A stretch of DNA of 64,000 nucleotides from Hemerocallis citrina (Eukaryota; Streptophyta; Magnoliopsida; Asparagales; Asphodelaceae). Under the pieces are notes generated by a model that was given only the letters and a program-made list of their open reading frames with translations, made no database searches and was not told where the DNA came from. Each line of letters begins with the position of its first letter. Position 1 is the first letter of the stretch. The stretch covers positions 32,926,430 to 32,990,429 of the forward strand of contig CM030359.1 of NCBI GenBank assembly GCA_017893485.1. The letters run 5' to 3'. The position numbers were made by a program, and so were the translations under genes. Positions 11,123 through 22,654 of this stretch are shown here, piece after piece.

Positions 11123-11679
11123 CTAGTAATTTTCACGTGCGATGCACGTTTTGATAAAAAATTGGAGTTGGACGTGCGATACGTGTAAGTTGGTAGTAAT
11201 CAGCACTTGTGATTAATGCCTTATTCAGCACCTTTTTGTCCCAGTTGCCTGTATTTATGCTGGAGTCATATTTCAACTCGACGATGGCAATGTTTTTCCC
11301 AAAAAATATGGTTAGATATTCAATTATGGAAGACCGAGTTATTCCCTTTACCTATCTAGCCAAGGACTTGGTTGCTTTAGTACCAGGTGATGCATGTATC
11401 TAATGCTTGACTACACTTGAAACAAGGGACATAGATTATATGCTCAATCTATGCATTGGAGATCATGAACATGGGATTTTAAATGGCTAACTGTCACCAT
11501 CATAGTGTCTGAGTTGTTTCTCAAAACAATATGATAATGATGATGATTGTAGTTCTGTAAGAGCTGTAATCATGTACGTGCATGTATTTTATCACTCTTT
11601 TTTTTTAATTTTTTAACAATCAAAGTTTTTTACTTTAAAAAATAATTAGAGCGTGCATCGCACGTGTACAGATTACTAG
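11123..11679. mobile_element. Hairpin-ended element upstream of the MRS2-like promoter (Helitron-like or MITE)
   Basis: Both ends carry the same outward-facing terminus: CTAGTAAT, a few bases, then ACGTGCGATGCACGT (a 6-bp stem with a GAT loop) at 11135-11149 and, inverted, at 11651-11667. A hairpin just inside CTAG followed by T matches a Helitron 3' end (11676-11680 on the plus strand; on the minus strand CTAG is followed by C). Having the same end on both sides is not normal for a Helitron, so a terminal-inverted-repeat MITE or two head-to-head Helitron ends are possible. There is no significant coding region. Confidence 0.45.
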
Positions 11680-11680
11680 T

Positions 11681-12246
11681 GTTAGTTTATTGCATCATTC
11701 TGAGGTTTCGCAACATCTTGAAATATTGGACCACATCTGAGACCATGATCATATTGAAACTTTTGTAATTATAGCAGATATATAAAGATTTGTGAAGTCT
11801 GATACTAAAATAACTGGTAGCACGGTTGTTTAATTTTGGATTTATTGAAGAAGTATCCTCATTGAGATCAAGTATGAGAATTCTCTGTAAATTTTTTTGA
11901 AAGATAGTTTCCTGTGCCGAGGAACAAGCACAAGTCTAATTCCAAAGATGGGACTACTCGACTCCTAGTAAATGTTTCTTCATTATAGGCTTAGGTGAAA
12001 ATCAGCTATTTGAAGTAGCTTTCACTATCTAGTATACAAGAATTATGCATAGCTTAGTAAGCTGAGGGAGTAACAGATACAGATCTTTGTTCTTCTTTTG
12101 AGAGTGAAGAAAAGAGAAGGAAGTGTTTTTTAAGTTCAGCTAATCAGACACACCAGTCTAAACTATTCACAGTCGATGCTTGTAAATTATTAGAATGTAA
12201 CATATAGGTTATTTTGTTGATCATAGAAGTGTCTAATGATTTATAA
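11681..12246. other. Non-coding stretch
   Basis: AT-rich sequence with no gene or repeat I can support. Confidence 0.4.
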
Positions 12247-12280
12247 CTAGGTTTGCCCGTTGACACGTGCCTACGGCACA
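12247..12280 (-). mobile_element. Possible Helitron 3' end
   Basis: On the minus strand the hairpin GTGCCGTAGGCAC is followed by a short spacer and CTAGTTA. This is the hairpin plus CTRRT layout of Helitron 3' termini. No matching 5' end was identified. Confidence 0.35.
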
Positions 12281-12404
12281 TCTTCAGAACAGTGCACCTT
12301 GTTTGATCATATAAAATCGTTTTGGAGGTCCAGCAAATTAATTGAAGTAGCAAACATATTATATGAGAAACTTTTAGGGATCCGGCAAAAAACATATTAT
12401 ATGA

Positions 12405-12540
12405 TTTTTTATTTTTTTTTTGAATTATTTTTAAAGTTTTTAAATTTTTAAATTTTTTAGTTTTTTAATTTTTAAAATTTTTTAAATTTTTTAAATTTTT
12501 TAAATTTTAAAAATTTTTATTTTCTTAATTTTTTAAATAG
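12405..12540. repeat. Low-complexity T/A tract
   Basis: Repeats of TTTTTTAAA and variants for about 130 bp with almost no G or C. Confidence 0.9.
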
Positions 12541-12701
12541 AAAAGGGAAGGAAAGAGAGAGAGAAAAAAATTAAATAAATATATGAATTGTTTTGAGAGG
12601 GGAATTTGAATTTGAGTTTTGGGGGGGAACTTTTGGAGGGAAAATATGTTTTGTGAGGTTAGATTTGAACCTTTTATTTTTTAGGGGATTGAAGGAGAGC
12701 C

Positions 12702-15606
12702 TGTAACTCCCTGTTCCAGTTGTACGTATTTTACTACGTAAATTTTTGTACTTCAATTTTCAGATCAGTTTTATTTTTCTCTTTGGACTCTTTATCTAAA
12801 GCCAGAATATTTTTCTGATCAATTCTATAATTTTGTGATTTTTCGATCGAAGTTTAAATATAAATTTTAAACCCTGATTAATCCTAATCCTAATCCTAAT
12901 TCTAATCCTAATCCTGCCTAACCCTACACCTTATTTTCTCCCTCCCTACTTCACCATTTCTGCATACGCCAACCCTCCCCCCCTCCCCTCATTTTCTCCT
13001 CCTTGTTCATTTTTTCCACACCCCCCTTTGATTTTTCTACACCCCTCCACATTTTTCAACACCCCATCTCTTTCTCTCCTAATTTTCTACACACACACAC
13101 ATCAGTAACATCCCATCTATTATTATATATACTACACATGCATGCATGCATGCATTCATTCACACCACTCTTCCTTCTACATATACATACACACACAAGC
13201 CTACAGACTCATTCCCTTCTTCTCTTCCTCTGCCTTCTTCACACCCTCTGTTTCTTCACACCCGAGAGCTCAAGCAACACCCGAGATCTCCTTTACTCTC
13301 CGCCTTCGAGCCAACGATTCCGCTTCTACGATCCCGTGAACCCCGAAGAACAACCCGACGCCACGCCACCTTGTTGTTGTCGTCGCTCACCGTTGCTACC
13401 GTTAGCTACCGTCTTGCCGCCATTCTTACCGTCGTTGTGCCGCCGTCCGTTGTTGACGTCGCTTCTTTCCGTGGTTAACACTACCACCGTGATCGTCATA
13501 TTATAAGGCAAGTACCTTGTACACTATTTTTGTTCTCGTACAAGCATTTTCCTTTGACTCGTGGCAAGTAGTCTAGTTATCATCATATTTTATTGTCAAA
13601 CTCTGTTCTAGTCACTGGTTCCATGCTATATCAACTCAACAGTGAACCGTTAACACATTTCGAATCGTGTTATCGAATATCGAATATTCAACCTTACTAT
13701 CTCTAAAATTTCTTGACCTTGTACTAAGAATTCGACCATGTTTCTAATACTGGATTGAAGATTTTCTACGTGGAAATCGTAGCCCATCGAGTCCCGAATC
13801 CAAAACATCTTACGGTTTCTCAATCGGATGTATAAATTGTGAGATATCGCGATTTTAGTACTGACATATCATGAATTTCTGAACCTGCACGGGATTACGA
13901 ACGGTATCTTGTACTGAGAATTTGACCATGTTCCCGATACTGGATCGAAAAACTTTCTACATGAAAATCGTAGCCCTTCGAGTCTAGATATCCGAAACAT
14001 CCTACAGTTTCTCAATCCGATGTATAGATTGTGAGATATCGCAGTTTTAGTATTGTGACTCCGAATTTCCAGAATGCGCGTGAAACATCGAAACCAGCGA
14101 AGAATGAATTTGTACGCATAGCTACTGTCTCTAGAATGTATTGTGTGAATATGCGTTGGAACCGGAAGAGAGTCTACTTTCTAGAATCTCTGACGGAATT
14201 GGATTTGCTTTTCTATAACATCGGGAAAGTGAATTTGAATGCAGATATGTCAAGTTGTCTAAAAATTCATCTCTACGTTTTTGCATATAAACCCATTACT
14301 TTTCTTATTTAATGAACTGAATGTATTATTGTTCTTGTAATAATAACTTGCATAGATATAATAGGTTGATAGAATGTATTTTATACCACTTGATAATTCC
14401 ATAATAACTACTATTGATATATGTACTCATTTTACGTCTCATGTCCATGATTACTGCCCTTGATATTTTTCTTGACTAAACTATTTGATTACACCGTTCT
14501 ACTAGTCGTACCAACTACATGTTCATAATTAATTATAAAAGAATAATAAGCCGGGGTTATAAGGGTACGGCTTAACAGTGGACAATATAGGGGAGTATAC
14601 TCGGAAGGGGGCCCGTGTTTCCCGAAATAGTGATTCTTGATTCTTGATTCTTGATTACACAATTCTTGATTACATAATTCTCGATTACATGATTCATGAT
14701 TACATGTCTTGATACTATCACTGGAAGACCCGAGTACATAATCCTATAGAATTCACTACTTAAGTCTAAACGTCACATGATTGATATGCACCGAACTTGT
14801 GGTATGGGACACAGGATTACGTGCATTAGATAAGTTAATAAAACAGATAAACTTGAGATCTCCACTAAGCATGATTCTTGATTACAAGATTCTTGATTAT
14901 ATGATTCTTGATTACATGACTCTTGATTACAAGACTCTTGGTTACATGATTCTTGATTACATGACTCCTGATTACATGACTCTCGATCATTGATTACATG
15001 ATTATCAATTAACTGAGCTTAGGTTATCAATTGTTTATATCTTGAAGTCCAGAATACACTAGTTACAGTTATTACTTACATGATCATCTTGTCCCAGTTC
15101 CTTGCTTACTTCCATATTGTATTTGTACTTTTACTTCTTGTTTCTTCCATGTTATATCTTGTCATATTACCCCTTTTTCTGCTTGTTGCTACTTGCTGCC
15201 CGAAACTTGCTCTAACGGGAAATTTTCTATTTTTCTTTGAGTTAATAATTATACATGTACTGATGGACCCGACGAGCAGACTCTCTAGATGATCGTTGCT
15301 GCTTCCTTACTACTTCATGTTGTTTTCTTTCAGTCGCTATTTTATCTAGTTGTTATAGCGAACTGCTTATCATATTATTTTAATTCTGGCACCTTGTACT
15401 CCCGGGCATCTTGACCCGATGTTGATGTATTATCCAAATGATGATTATTCTATTTTCAGCTCATGTGATTATTATATTTGACTGCATGATTGTGTTATAA
15501 AGGTCTTGTTGAGCTTATAATTGTACAGCTTATGGATGATGTATATCATTCGCTGGGCCTCAGTTGCGTGCCTGTATTTCCGTATAGTGGAAAGCGGGGC
15601 GTGACA
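12702..15606 (+). mobile_element. Solo LTR of a Ty3/gypsy-type element, 2905 bp
   Basis: Starts TGTAACTCCCTGTTCC and ends GGGGCGTGACA. The five bases GAGCC flank it exactly on both sides (12697-12701 and 15607-15611), the duplication size of Ty3 integrases. No internal region is present, so the locus looks like the product of recombination between two LTRs. Inside are CCTAAT repeats (12875-12925), a TATA-like TATTATATATACT near 13120-13130, a CT-rich leader after it, and an array of GATTCTTGATTACAT units (about 14630-15000). LTR size and the TGTAACxCCC start fit chromovirus families such as Tekay/Del; that subgroup call is inference. Confidence 0.85.
14632..14995 (+). repeat. Short tandem array of GATTCTTGATTACAT-type units
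   Basis: Units of 9-16 bp built from GATTCTT, GATTACAT and GACTCTT recur in two blocks (14632-14705 and 14870-14995) within the solo LTR. Confidence 0.8.
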
Positions 15607-15611
15607 GAGCC

Positions 15612-16019
15612 ACTTGATAGCTTTCTTTGTGTTTTATTATATAGATGTTATAGGCTAAAATAGAAGAAAAAAATTTGAATATAATGAACCAACTCATTCA
15701 AAGCTCAGATTGAATGAGTTTTCAAGAATAGAATAAAATGAAAGAGAAAAAAGAAATGAAAAAAAGGGAAAATGAGAAGAGATTTGATTATGAAAGAACG
15801 GTTAAAATGTAATTTAATGATTATAACTTAACGGATGTGGTTAAGTTAGCGGAGAAATGAGATTGGTGTATTCTTTCAAACGTTATATGTGCATATTGTA
15901 CTTAGGCCAAACGTTGGAGAGATATTTTGGTTTTTGCCCTTTAATATATATACTATATACAATATAGCCTAAAAAAACAAATTTCTTCATTAGCTTCCTA
16001 ATTTGCTAATTTAGCTTTC
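15612..16019. other. Non-coding stretch
   Basis: AT-rich sequence. The only structure seen is a short hairpin, CTCATTCA facing TGAATGAG near 15692-15720. Confidence 0.4.
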
Positions 16020-16022
16020 TAA

Positions 16023-16743
16023 GAGCATCCACAGTCGTTTGCTATACTTGCCCATTTGCCATTTTATGAGAAATGGAATGCTGCAATCGTTTGCTATTTT
16101 GCCATTTTTTGGCAAAATGGCTACAATCGTTTCTCAAAAATGAGAAACAAGATGGAGATTCTCAAATTATAAGAGACGGTATAACATATACCATCCTTCT
16201 TATTTTTTTTTTAATCGCTTCGGACGGTATAACATATACCGTCCCAATTTAATTTTTTTTTATAAAAAAATTGGGGTCAGACGGTATAACATATACCGTC
16301 CCTTTTTATTTTTATTTTTATTTTTTATCCAACGGCCAGATTTCGTCAAAAAAAAATTCCTAAATTCTCAGACAGTACAACATGTACTGTCCTTGAATTT
16401 GGGGAATTAGTGGGTAGGTTAGGTTTAGTTAATTAGGTTTAGTTAGTTTTTAATTAGGTTTAGTTATTATTATATTATTTAATTTATTTAATTAACATAT
16501 TTTAATAGTTAATAAAAGTGATTAATTTTTTAATTTTTTTTAAAATGAATGCGACGGTATAACATGTATCGTCGCTCGCTTTTTTCAAAAAAAAAAGCGC
16601 GACGGGAAATGTTATACCGTTCCACGCAAAATTTTTAAAAATTTTGAAAAATATAGCAAACAACGACTGCAGAACATTTCCCTATTTGCTACTACTGTAG
16701 CTGCCAATTTTTTAAAAAATGAGAAACACCATTGTGGATGCTC
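16023..16743. mobile_element. Tourist-like (PIF/Harbinger) MITE with internal palindromes
   Basis: The ends GAGCATCCACAGTCG and, inverted, GAGCATCCACAATGG are flanked by TAA on both sides (16020-16022 and 16744-16746), the canonical Harbinger target. The 721-bp interior has no coding region but carries six degenerate copies of a palindrome of about 20 bp whose core is GGTATAACATATACC. Copies lie near 16177-16197, 16223-16245, 16275-16300, 16372-16392, 16552-16575 and 16598-16622. Confidence 0.85.
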
Positions 16744-16746
16744 TAA

Positions 16747-17139
16747 CTAGATGATCGATATGTGTGTTGTATGTATTATGTGGGAGAGCTGAAGAAGACA
16801 GTTGAGAGAAAATAATAGATAAAATATACATTTTGCACATGCTGATTGACATCATATATGGAATTAAAAAAAGGAAAAACAATTTAGGATAACAACTTAT
16901 TTTCAAATCGGTGAAGTTAGTGAAAAATGTGCAAGAATTTCTCCAACTATATCTTACTTTGGTATATAAAAAATTATTTAAGGCATGATAGTATTAGCAC
17001 AATAGTACTTATGCACGTGTTCAAACATTAATTATGCTTGCGTTTAAAAGTCTAATCGATTGCCTCAACTGCATAGTAATTATCATCTACCGGTAATATA
17101 ATACATGTATTAAGTTAAAAAAAAAATTAAAGTAAAATT
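16747..17139. other. Non-coding stretch
   Basis: AT-rich sequence with no feature I can support. Confidence 0.4.
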
Positions 17140-17480
17140 TCTGATTTACACGTGTGCTTCATGTCTTAATAAATATGATTATATATTTTTAGAAGTAAAT
17201 GTAAAGACTATAACGAAAGAGTTGAAGTTGCACGTGCGTTGCACGTAAGTAGGTAGATTTACAACTAACTCTTCCATTATAATAGTTATTATATATTATA
17301 ATATAGATAGATGGATAGATAGATAATAATTTATACGGGTGAAGCACATTTAATATATTTTAAAAAAAATTTAAGTAAAGGACTCGAACCTGAGACCTCA
17401 TTCATATTAGTTATGTACGTGCAATGCACGCGTTGGTAGATTTACAAATGACACTAACGCCTTCTCCCATTATAATATTA
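17140..17480 (-). mobile_element. Two degenerate hairpin-bearing units (Helitron-like)
   Basis: Hairpins GCACGTGCGTTGCACGT (17230-17246) and ACGTGCAATGCACG (17417-17430) are each followed by TTGGTAGATTTACAA-type sequence and TTCTCCCATTATAAT, the same order seen in the better preserved unit at 18196-18372. A decayed hairpin, ACACGTGTGCTTCATGT, followed by CTTAATAAATAT at 17149-17175 matches the 3' part of that unit. Confidence 0.4.
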
Positions 17481-17988
17481 GATTTTTTAATAAATATTTA
17501 AAATAACATGTATGTATGTCGTAACTTATAAGGGAAAGCCACATACAAGATTATCATGTTATATAGTACGAGTCAAGGGAAATTGTACACGGCATGAAAG
17601 AAACAAATTCTCCCTCCCTCCAACTTCTTTCATTATTAAACTAGTTTTACCCTGTGCAAATTGCATAACCCAAAATAGTTTTAAGGTACTCATAAGATTA
17701 TATAGGACTCTGAAAAATGTGAGAAAATCGGAAGAAACTTATAATTTTTATTAATACCATAATTACTAAAATCTTAATTATCATTATCACATATAAGCAG
17801 ATAGTTTAGAGAAACACTGTCAAACTATAGTATTATACAATTGAATAATATTAAGATTGCTGCGAGGTGCGTGAGTAGGGATAGGGGTGGGTTTGCCGTG
17901 AGATTTTGTGAGGTTGGGAAAGTGAGAGAGGAAGAGACTATGTTTGAGGGATTATAGTTTTTTTTATTTTTATTTTTATAATAAAAAT

Positions 17989-18005
17989 CATGCGTAGTGC
18001 ACGTG
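17989..18005. repeat. Hairpin CATGCGTAGTGCACGTG
   Basis: An imperfect member of the same hairpin family, isolated in AT-rich DNA next to TTAGTTATA. No clear element boundaries. Confidence 0.3.
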
Positions 18006-18195
18006 TTAGTTATATAGAAATTCATACTTTTACTCTTCTTTCTCTATTTCAAAATAAAAAATGAGGTAGGAGTAGACTCTCTCCTATTAGTATAAGATAT
18101 AGATATAATTTTTTTAAAAGATGTGGGTTAAAATTGATATAATAATTTTTTTCATGCATTTTAATTTACTGAAGTTTTCTGTATTAACATAATTA

Positions 18196-18372
18196 CTAGT
18201 AGTTTACACGTGCGATGCACGTCTTAATAAATATAGTTTTTTTAAAAGTAAAAATCCAGACGTAGTCTGGATTTGATCTAAAACCTCATTTACAATAGTT
18301 ATGCACGTGCGTTGCACGGGTTGGTAGATGGACAAATTACACTAAGGCCTTCTCCCATTATAGTAGTAGAGA
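18196..18372 (-). mobile_element. Mini-Helitron-like element, about 177 bp
   Basis: Read on the minus strand it starts TCTCTACTACTATAATGGGA, carries one hairpin (CCGTGCAACGCACG) near its 5' end, and finishes with GACGTGCATCGCACGTG, seven bases, then CTAG followed by T. A TC start plus hairpin and CTAG|T end is the Helitron signature. The host base before TC is not the expected A, and a hairpin near the 5' end is unusual, so the class is tentative. Confidence 0.45.
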
Positions 18373-18496
18373 AGATTTACTTTGTCCCCTACCCTCTCTT
18401 CAGTATAACTAGGGGGTCATTCTCAAGACCTCCCCATCATAATATTACTGTGAGGCTTACAATTCTATATATACTTAGGTTAATATTATTATTATT
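18373..18496. other. Flank of the LINE B/LINE A insertions
   Basis: Short AT-rich flank ending in a TTA-rich tract that precedes the T-run (the minus-strand poly(A)) of LINE A. Confidence 0.4.
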
Positions 18497-18950
18497 TTTT
18501 TTGATAAAAAGATGACCTCTGTCATTGTTTCATTAATGAGGAAAAAAGAAACAAAGTAGTGCACTAATACATCCAAAAGAGGGTCATTCCTGACCCTTAA
18601 AAAACAACCTCCGACCAAAAACAAGCTAGTCGTGATAAAGTATCAACATGAATACATCAAAAAGAAGATACATCAAAAGTAGCAAATAAGGCACATCCTC
18701 TAACGGCCACAACGTCGCGCACTCCCCTCCCTGATCTGACACTCCACTCCTCCTCGCTCAGCTTTAGCTTCTTCCTTGCTCCCACGTAACCTGCCCAGTC
18801 TTGAATGAGAAGGAAAATTTTATGCATAGAAGTAGTAAATCTGTAGGTGATATTTCTAAAACATGAGTCGTTTCGATCTAGCCATAGACTCCAAAGGGTT
18901 GCCGCTACTGCTAAATCCCATGCCCGTTTATCCTCTATTCTAATGAGCTC

Positions 18951-21900
18951 CTATCTCCATATCCCCCATACTTCTGAAGTGGAGGTAGGACACTGTGCAC
19001 ACCCAAAGTCCCTACAGACTATTTTCCATGTAAGCATCGCCTTAGAGCATGTGAAAAATAAATGTGTAGTGTCCTCATTCACATATAAGCAAGTCCCGCA
19101 CCTGACGTCAATTTGCAAATTTCTTTTCCTGAGATTTATTTTGGTTAGAATGGCGTCGTTGTGTACGAGCCAGCTGAACACTTTAACTTTTAAAGGGGCA
19201 TGAGTACCCCAAATGACGTTATCCTCTTTGCACCTTATACCACCGTCGTTAATCCATTTGTACATTGATGCCACTGAGAAGGTTTGTGACCCTTCGATGT
19301 CCCACCATCTTTCATCGGATTCATTAGTCATTTGACCCCCTTCTGCTTGAATGAACTCGTTTAACTCTTCGAACTGGCTGATGCTGTCCTGCATCAATTG
19401 TTCTGATACCGTGAATGTGAGTTTACCCCTTTTCCACACATCTGCTACTAATGCGTCAGAATTGACCGCCACTGCCGCGGCTTTCGAGAATAGGTTATTA
19501 AGTGTTCTATTCCCGCACCATTTCTCTCCAGAATCTAATGCTCTTCCCGTTCCCAATTCTGCACCTTGTATTTGTGTTAAAGATCTCTCCTTGTTTGGCA
19601 ACCCCTTTCCAGAGAAACGATATCCTTCCGCCTGCGCTCCGTCCGCCGAAGCCGTATTTTTTCCTTTTTCGAAAAAGATCGAACGAGTAGGACCACCACC
19701 CTCTTTTTCTTTTGTTGATCTTCCACCACCACTTAATTAGCAAAGCTCGGTTCATATCGTGAAGGTTAAGAATTCCTAGCCCTCCGAATTCTCTTCTCTT
19801 ACACACTCTTCCCCACTTTACGAGGTGGAACCCTTTGTTACCGTCGTCAGTTCCCTTCCATAAAAATTGTCTTCTCATCTTATCTATCTTATAAATTACC
19901 CACTTTGGTAATTCGAAGATTGACATTAGATAAAGTGGAATTGTGTTTAGAACCAAGCTAAGTAATATGATCCTTCCTCCTGGTGATAGGAATCTACTAT
20001 TCCACCCTGCCAGCTTCTTAGCAATCTTTTTAATAAGTGACATCCAGTCATCTCTTAAGAGTGGTCCGTCCTAATGGGTGTCCCCAGATATTTGATTGGG
20101 AATTCGGCAATCTCACATCCTAAAATAGTAGTAATAGAGTTAGCGGGAGTCGACAGCTACTCACTAATTGGGATCACGCAACTCTTTCGTAGATTTACCT
20201 TCAATCCTGACCATCCTTGGAAGCACGCCAACGTTGCCTTAATAGCTACAACTTCTTCAGCTTTAGCCCTTCCAAATAAGGGTGTATCATTGGCGTATTG
20301 GAGTATAGTCATGGGCTGTTCTATTCCTTTGATCTCAATACCCTTGATGATATTGTTATCATGTGCCCTCTTAATCATTTCAGCCAGTCCGTCAACTACG
20401 ATGACAAATAATAATGACGATAAAGGAATCCCTTGCCCGAGGTATCTTTTGCACCGGATTTTCTTGCCTTGCCTTTCGTTTACCTGAATAAACGATTTCC
20501 CTCCTTGAACGCATCTTTGGATCCACGATCTCCATTTCCTTCCAAAGCCTTTGAGCCAAAGTACCTCGTCCAGACAATCCCAATAGACCGAATCGTAAGC
20601 CTTTTCGAAATCTAGCTTTAGGAGGAAACCGTCTACTTTTCCTTTGTTACCTCTGAACACGATCTCATGGGCGGCGGCTATGCTGTCCATGATGTCTCTT
20701 CCACGAATGAATCCACTTTGCGACTGTGCCACCACATCTTCTAGGTTAGGTGCCAATCTTTGTGCCAGCACTTTTGTGATTATTTTGAACGATCTGTTAA
20801 GTAAACTGATAGGTTTGAATTCCTCTGCCGTACGAACTTCTTGCTTCTTAGGAATGAGAATAATTGAGGCGTAATTTAATCTATCCAGGTTTGCGGTTCC
20901 ATCGTGAAGTTCCTTGAAGATGTTCATAAGATCCTCCCTGATAATCTGCCAATAGATCTTGTAAAAGAATATAGGCAGCCCGTCTGGCCCTGGTGCCTTG
21001 TCTTGTCCCAGCAGCTTGATTGCCTCGTAAACTTCCTCTTCCGTAAATATATTTTCAATTCCCTCGCTTCCGTCTATCTTAGAGGAACTCTACATCTCTG
21101 GCATAATACCAGATCTAGCGCTGCTTCTGCTGCCCAGCAGTTCGTGATATTTGCTGTCTAAATGTCCTCTAATTAGTTCCTCATTTTCTGTCCAAATTCC
21201 ATCAATGAGAGTCCCGCTATATGATTCTGTCTTCTTCTTCCGTTTGTCACATTGTGAAAGAATTTAGTGTTGGCATCTCCTTCCTTTAACCATTGAATTC
21301 GCGATCGTTGTTTCCAGTGCATTTCCTCCCTAGTTTGTATGTGTTGTATTTCTAGCCTCCCGTTTGCCAATTCTTCCTTCTCTGGTCTTGTCAGATCTCT
21401 ATCCTCCTGCAAAGTTTCTAGTTCGAAGATCCGATTGCCAAGTGTCGCTTTTCTTATGCTTGCGTTGCGAAATTTTAGCTTTGCCCAGCCTTTCAGCTCC
21501 CTCCGAAGGCGTCTTGTCTTCTCCACCCAAATTACAACCGCTGAGTTCTGGGCTATTGTACGCATCCATGATTCCCGAATCACCTGCCGTATTTCATCAA
21601 ATGTAGTCCAAGACTTCTCAAATCTGAAAGGAAAGAACTTATTTCTGTAGTCCTGTTCGCAGTCTATTACTAGAGGTAGATGATCCGATGTATATCGAGC
21701 TACGGACCTAACTTTTGCTCGCGGGAACATATCCTTCCATTCATTTGACACCAAAACTCTATCTAGCTTCGCTAGGGTAGGATTGAGTTGCATATTGGAC
21801 CATGTGAATTTTCTATCAGTCATCTCTAACTCCATCAATTCTAGATCATCGATGATTCTATTGAACGTCTCTTTTTTAGTGCGGATGTGGTATCTGCCTC

Positions 21901-22354
21901 TATGTTCCTCTTGGAATCTAGTGGTATTGAAGTCCCCTCATATCACCCATGGCCTATCCCATCTATTCCTGATGTCTTTAAGCTCCTTCCAAAAATCTTT
22001 GCGCACTCTGGAGTCGTAGAGACCGTACACTGTCGTAACTACGTGTTCCCAGTCATCACTTCTTCTTCTTAATCTAATTGACATCGAAAAGTTTCCAATA
22101 AAGTCATCTAAAATATGAAAGATCCTTGTATCTACATCGACTGCTATGCCTCCGGAATATCCCACCGCCGATTTAAATCTCCACTCGAAGTTGTCCACCC
22201 ATCTAAGCGTATTGAATTCCTCTATGGAATGGTTTTCAATTCTTGTTTCTTGCAACCCGTAGACGGAAGGTTGTATTTTATTAATAGATAAGGAAATCAT
22301 TCTCTTTTTACTTTTTTGCCTCATCCCCCTAACGTTCCAAAAGATGTACACCAT
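18951..22354 (-). pseudogene. LINE A ORF2: endonuclease, reverse transcriptase and zf-RVT, broken
   Basis: ORF2 nicks the target and copies the RNA at the nick. The endonuclease starts MVYIFWNVRGM at 22354 (N-WNVRG motif), then LQETRIE and, after an in-frame TGA at about 21937, GDFN. Then follow FTWSN, LDRVLVS and SDHLPLV (22.0-21.6 kb). The RT (20.95-20.16 kb) shows PISLLN, SGFIRGRDIMDSIA, KLDFEKAYDSV, QGIPLSSLLF and a catalytic box written YANDT where YADDT is expected. The thumb region WNSRFLSPGGRIILL lies at 20.0 kb. The zf-RVT block (SWLVHNDAILTK..RCGTCLYVNEDTTHLFFTC) is at 19.3-19.0 kb. Several frameshifts and stops are present. No RNase H domain was seen. Confidence 0.85.
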
Positions 22355-22654
22355 TATAAAATAAGTCTAGTCCCATACCCTCTACATCCTCCGCTACATC
22401 GTCGTGTTAAGCCAATGTTGCTCTAGATTCACCTCTAATAATTGCCACATTTTCTAATTGTTCTACCTTGTTAGAGCCCATGGTAGACCGTAGAGACTAG
22501 CAAAATAAATAAGCGAATCATCATTTAATGAATTTAGAATTAAACATTCGAGGTTTAGAGTACCTTCTGCGGTGGGGTCCACTGCTAAATCTTTAGGCGG
22601 CCCATTGCGAGTCTCATCCTGATTAATTGTCTGCTTTTCCCCCTTGTTCATCTG

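Noticed and set aside
10530..11126. 198-codon plus-strand open frame
   Set aside because: It is the reverse strand of MRS2 exon 1 and its promoter; the frame stays open because of the hexamer repeat and GC-rich exon.
13003..13506. 167-codon plus-strand open frame with low-complexity His/Ser/Thr/Pro content
   Set aside because: It falls in the CT-rich leader of the solo LTR; composition explains its openness.
14632..14995. CRISPR-like spacing of GATTCTTGATTACAT repeats
   Set aside because: Units vary in length, there are no unique spacers, and the array is inside a plant LTR.
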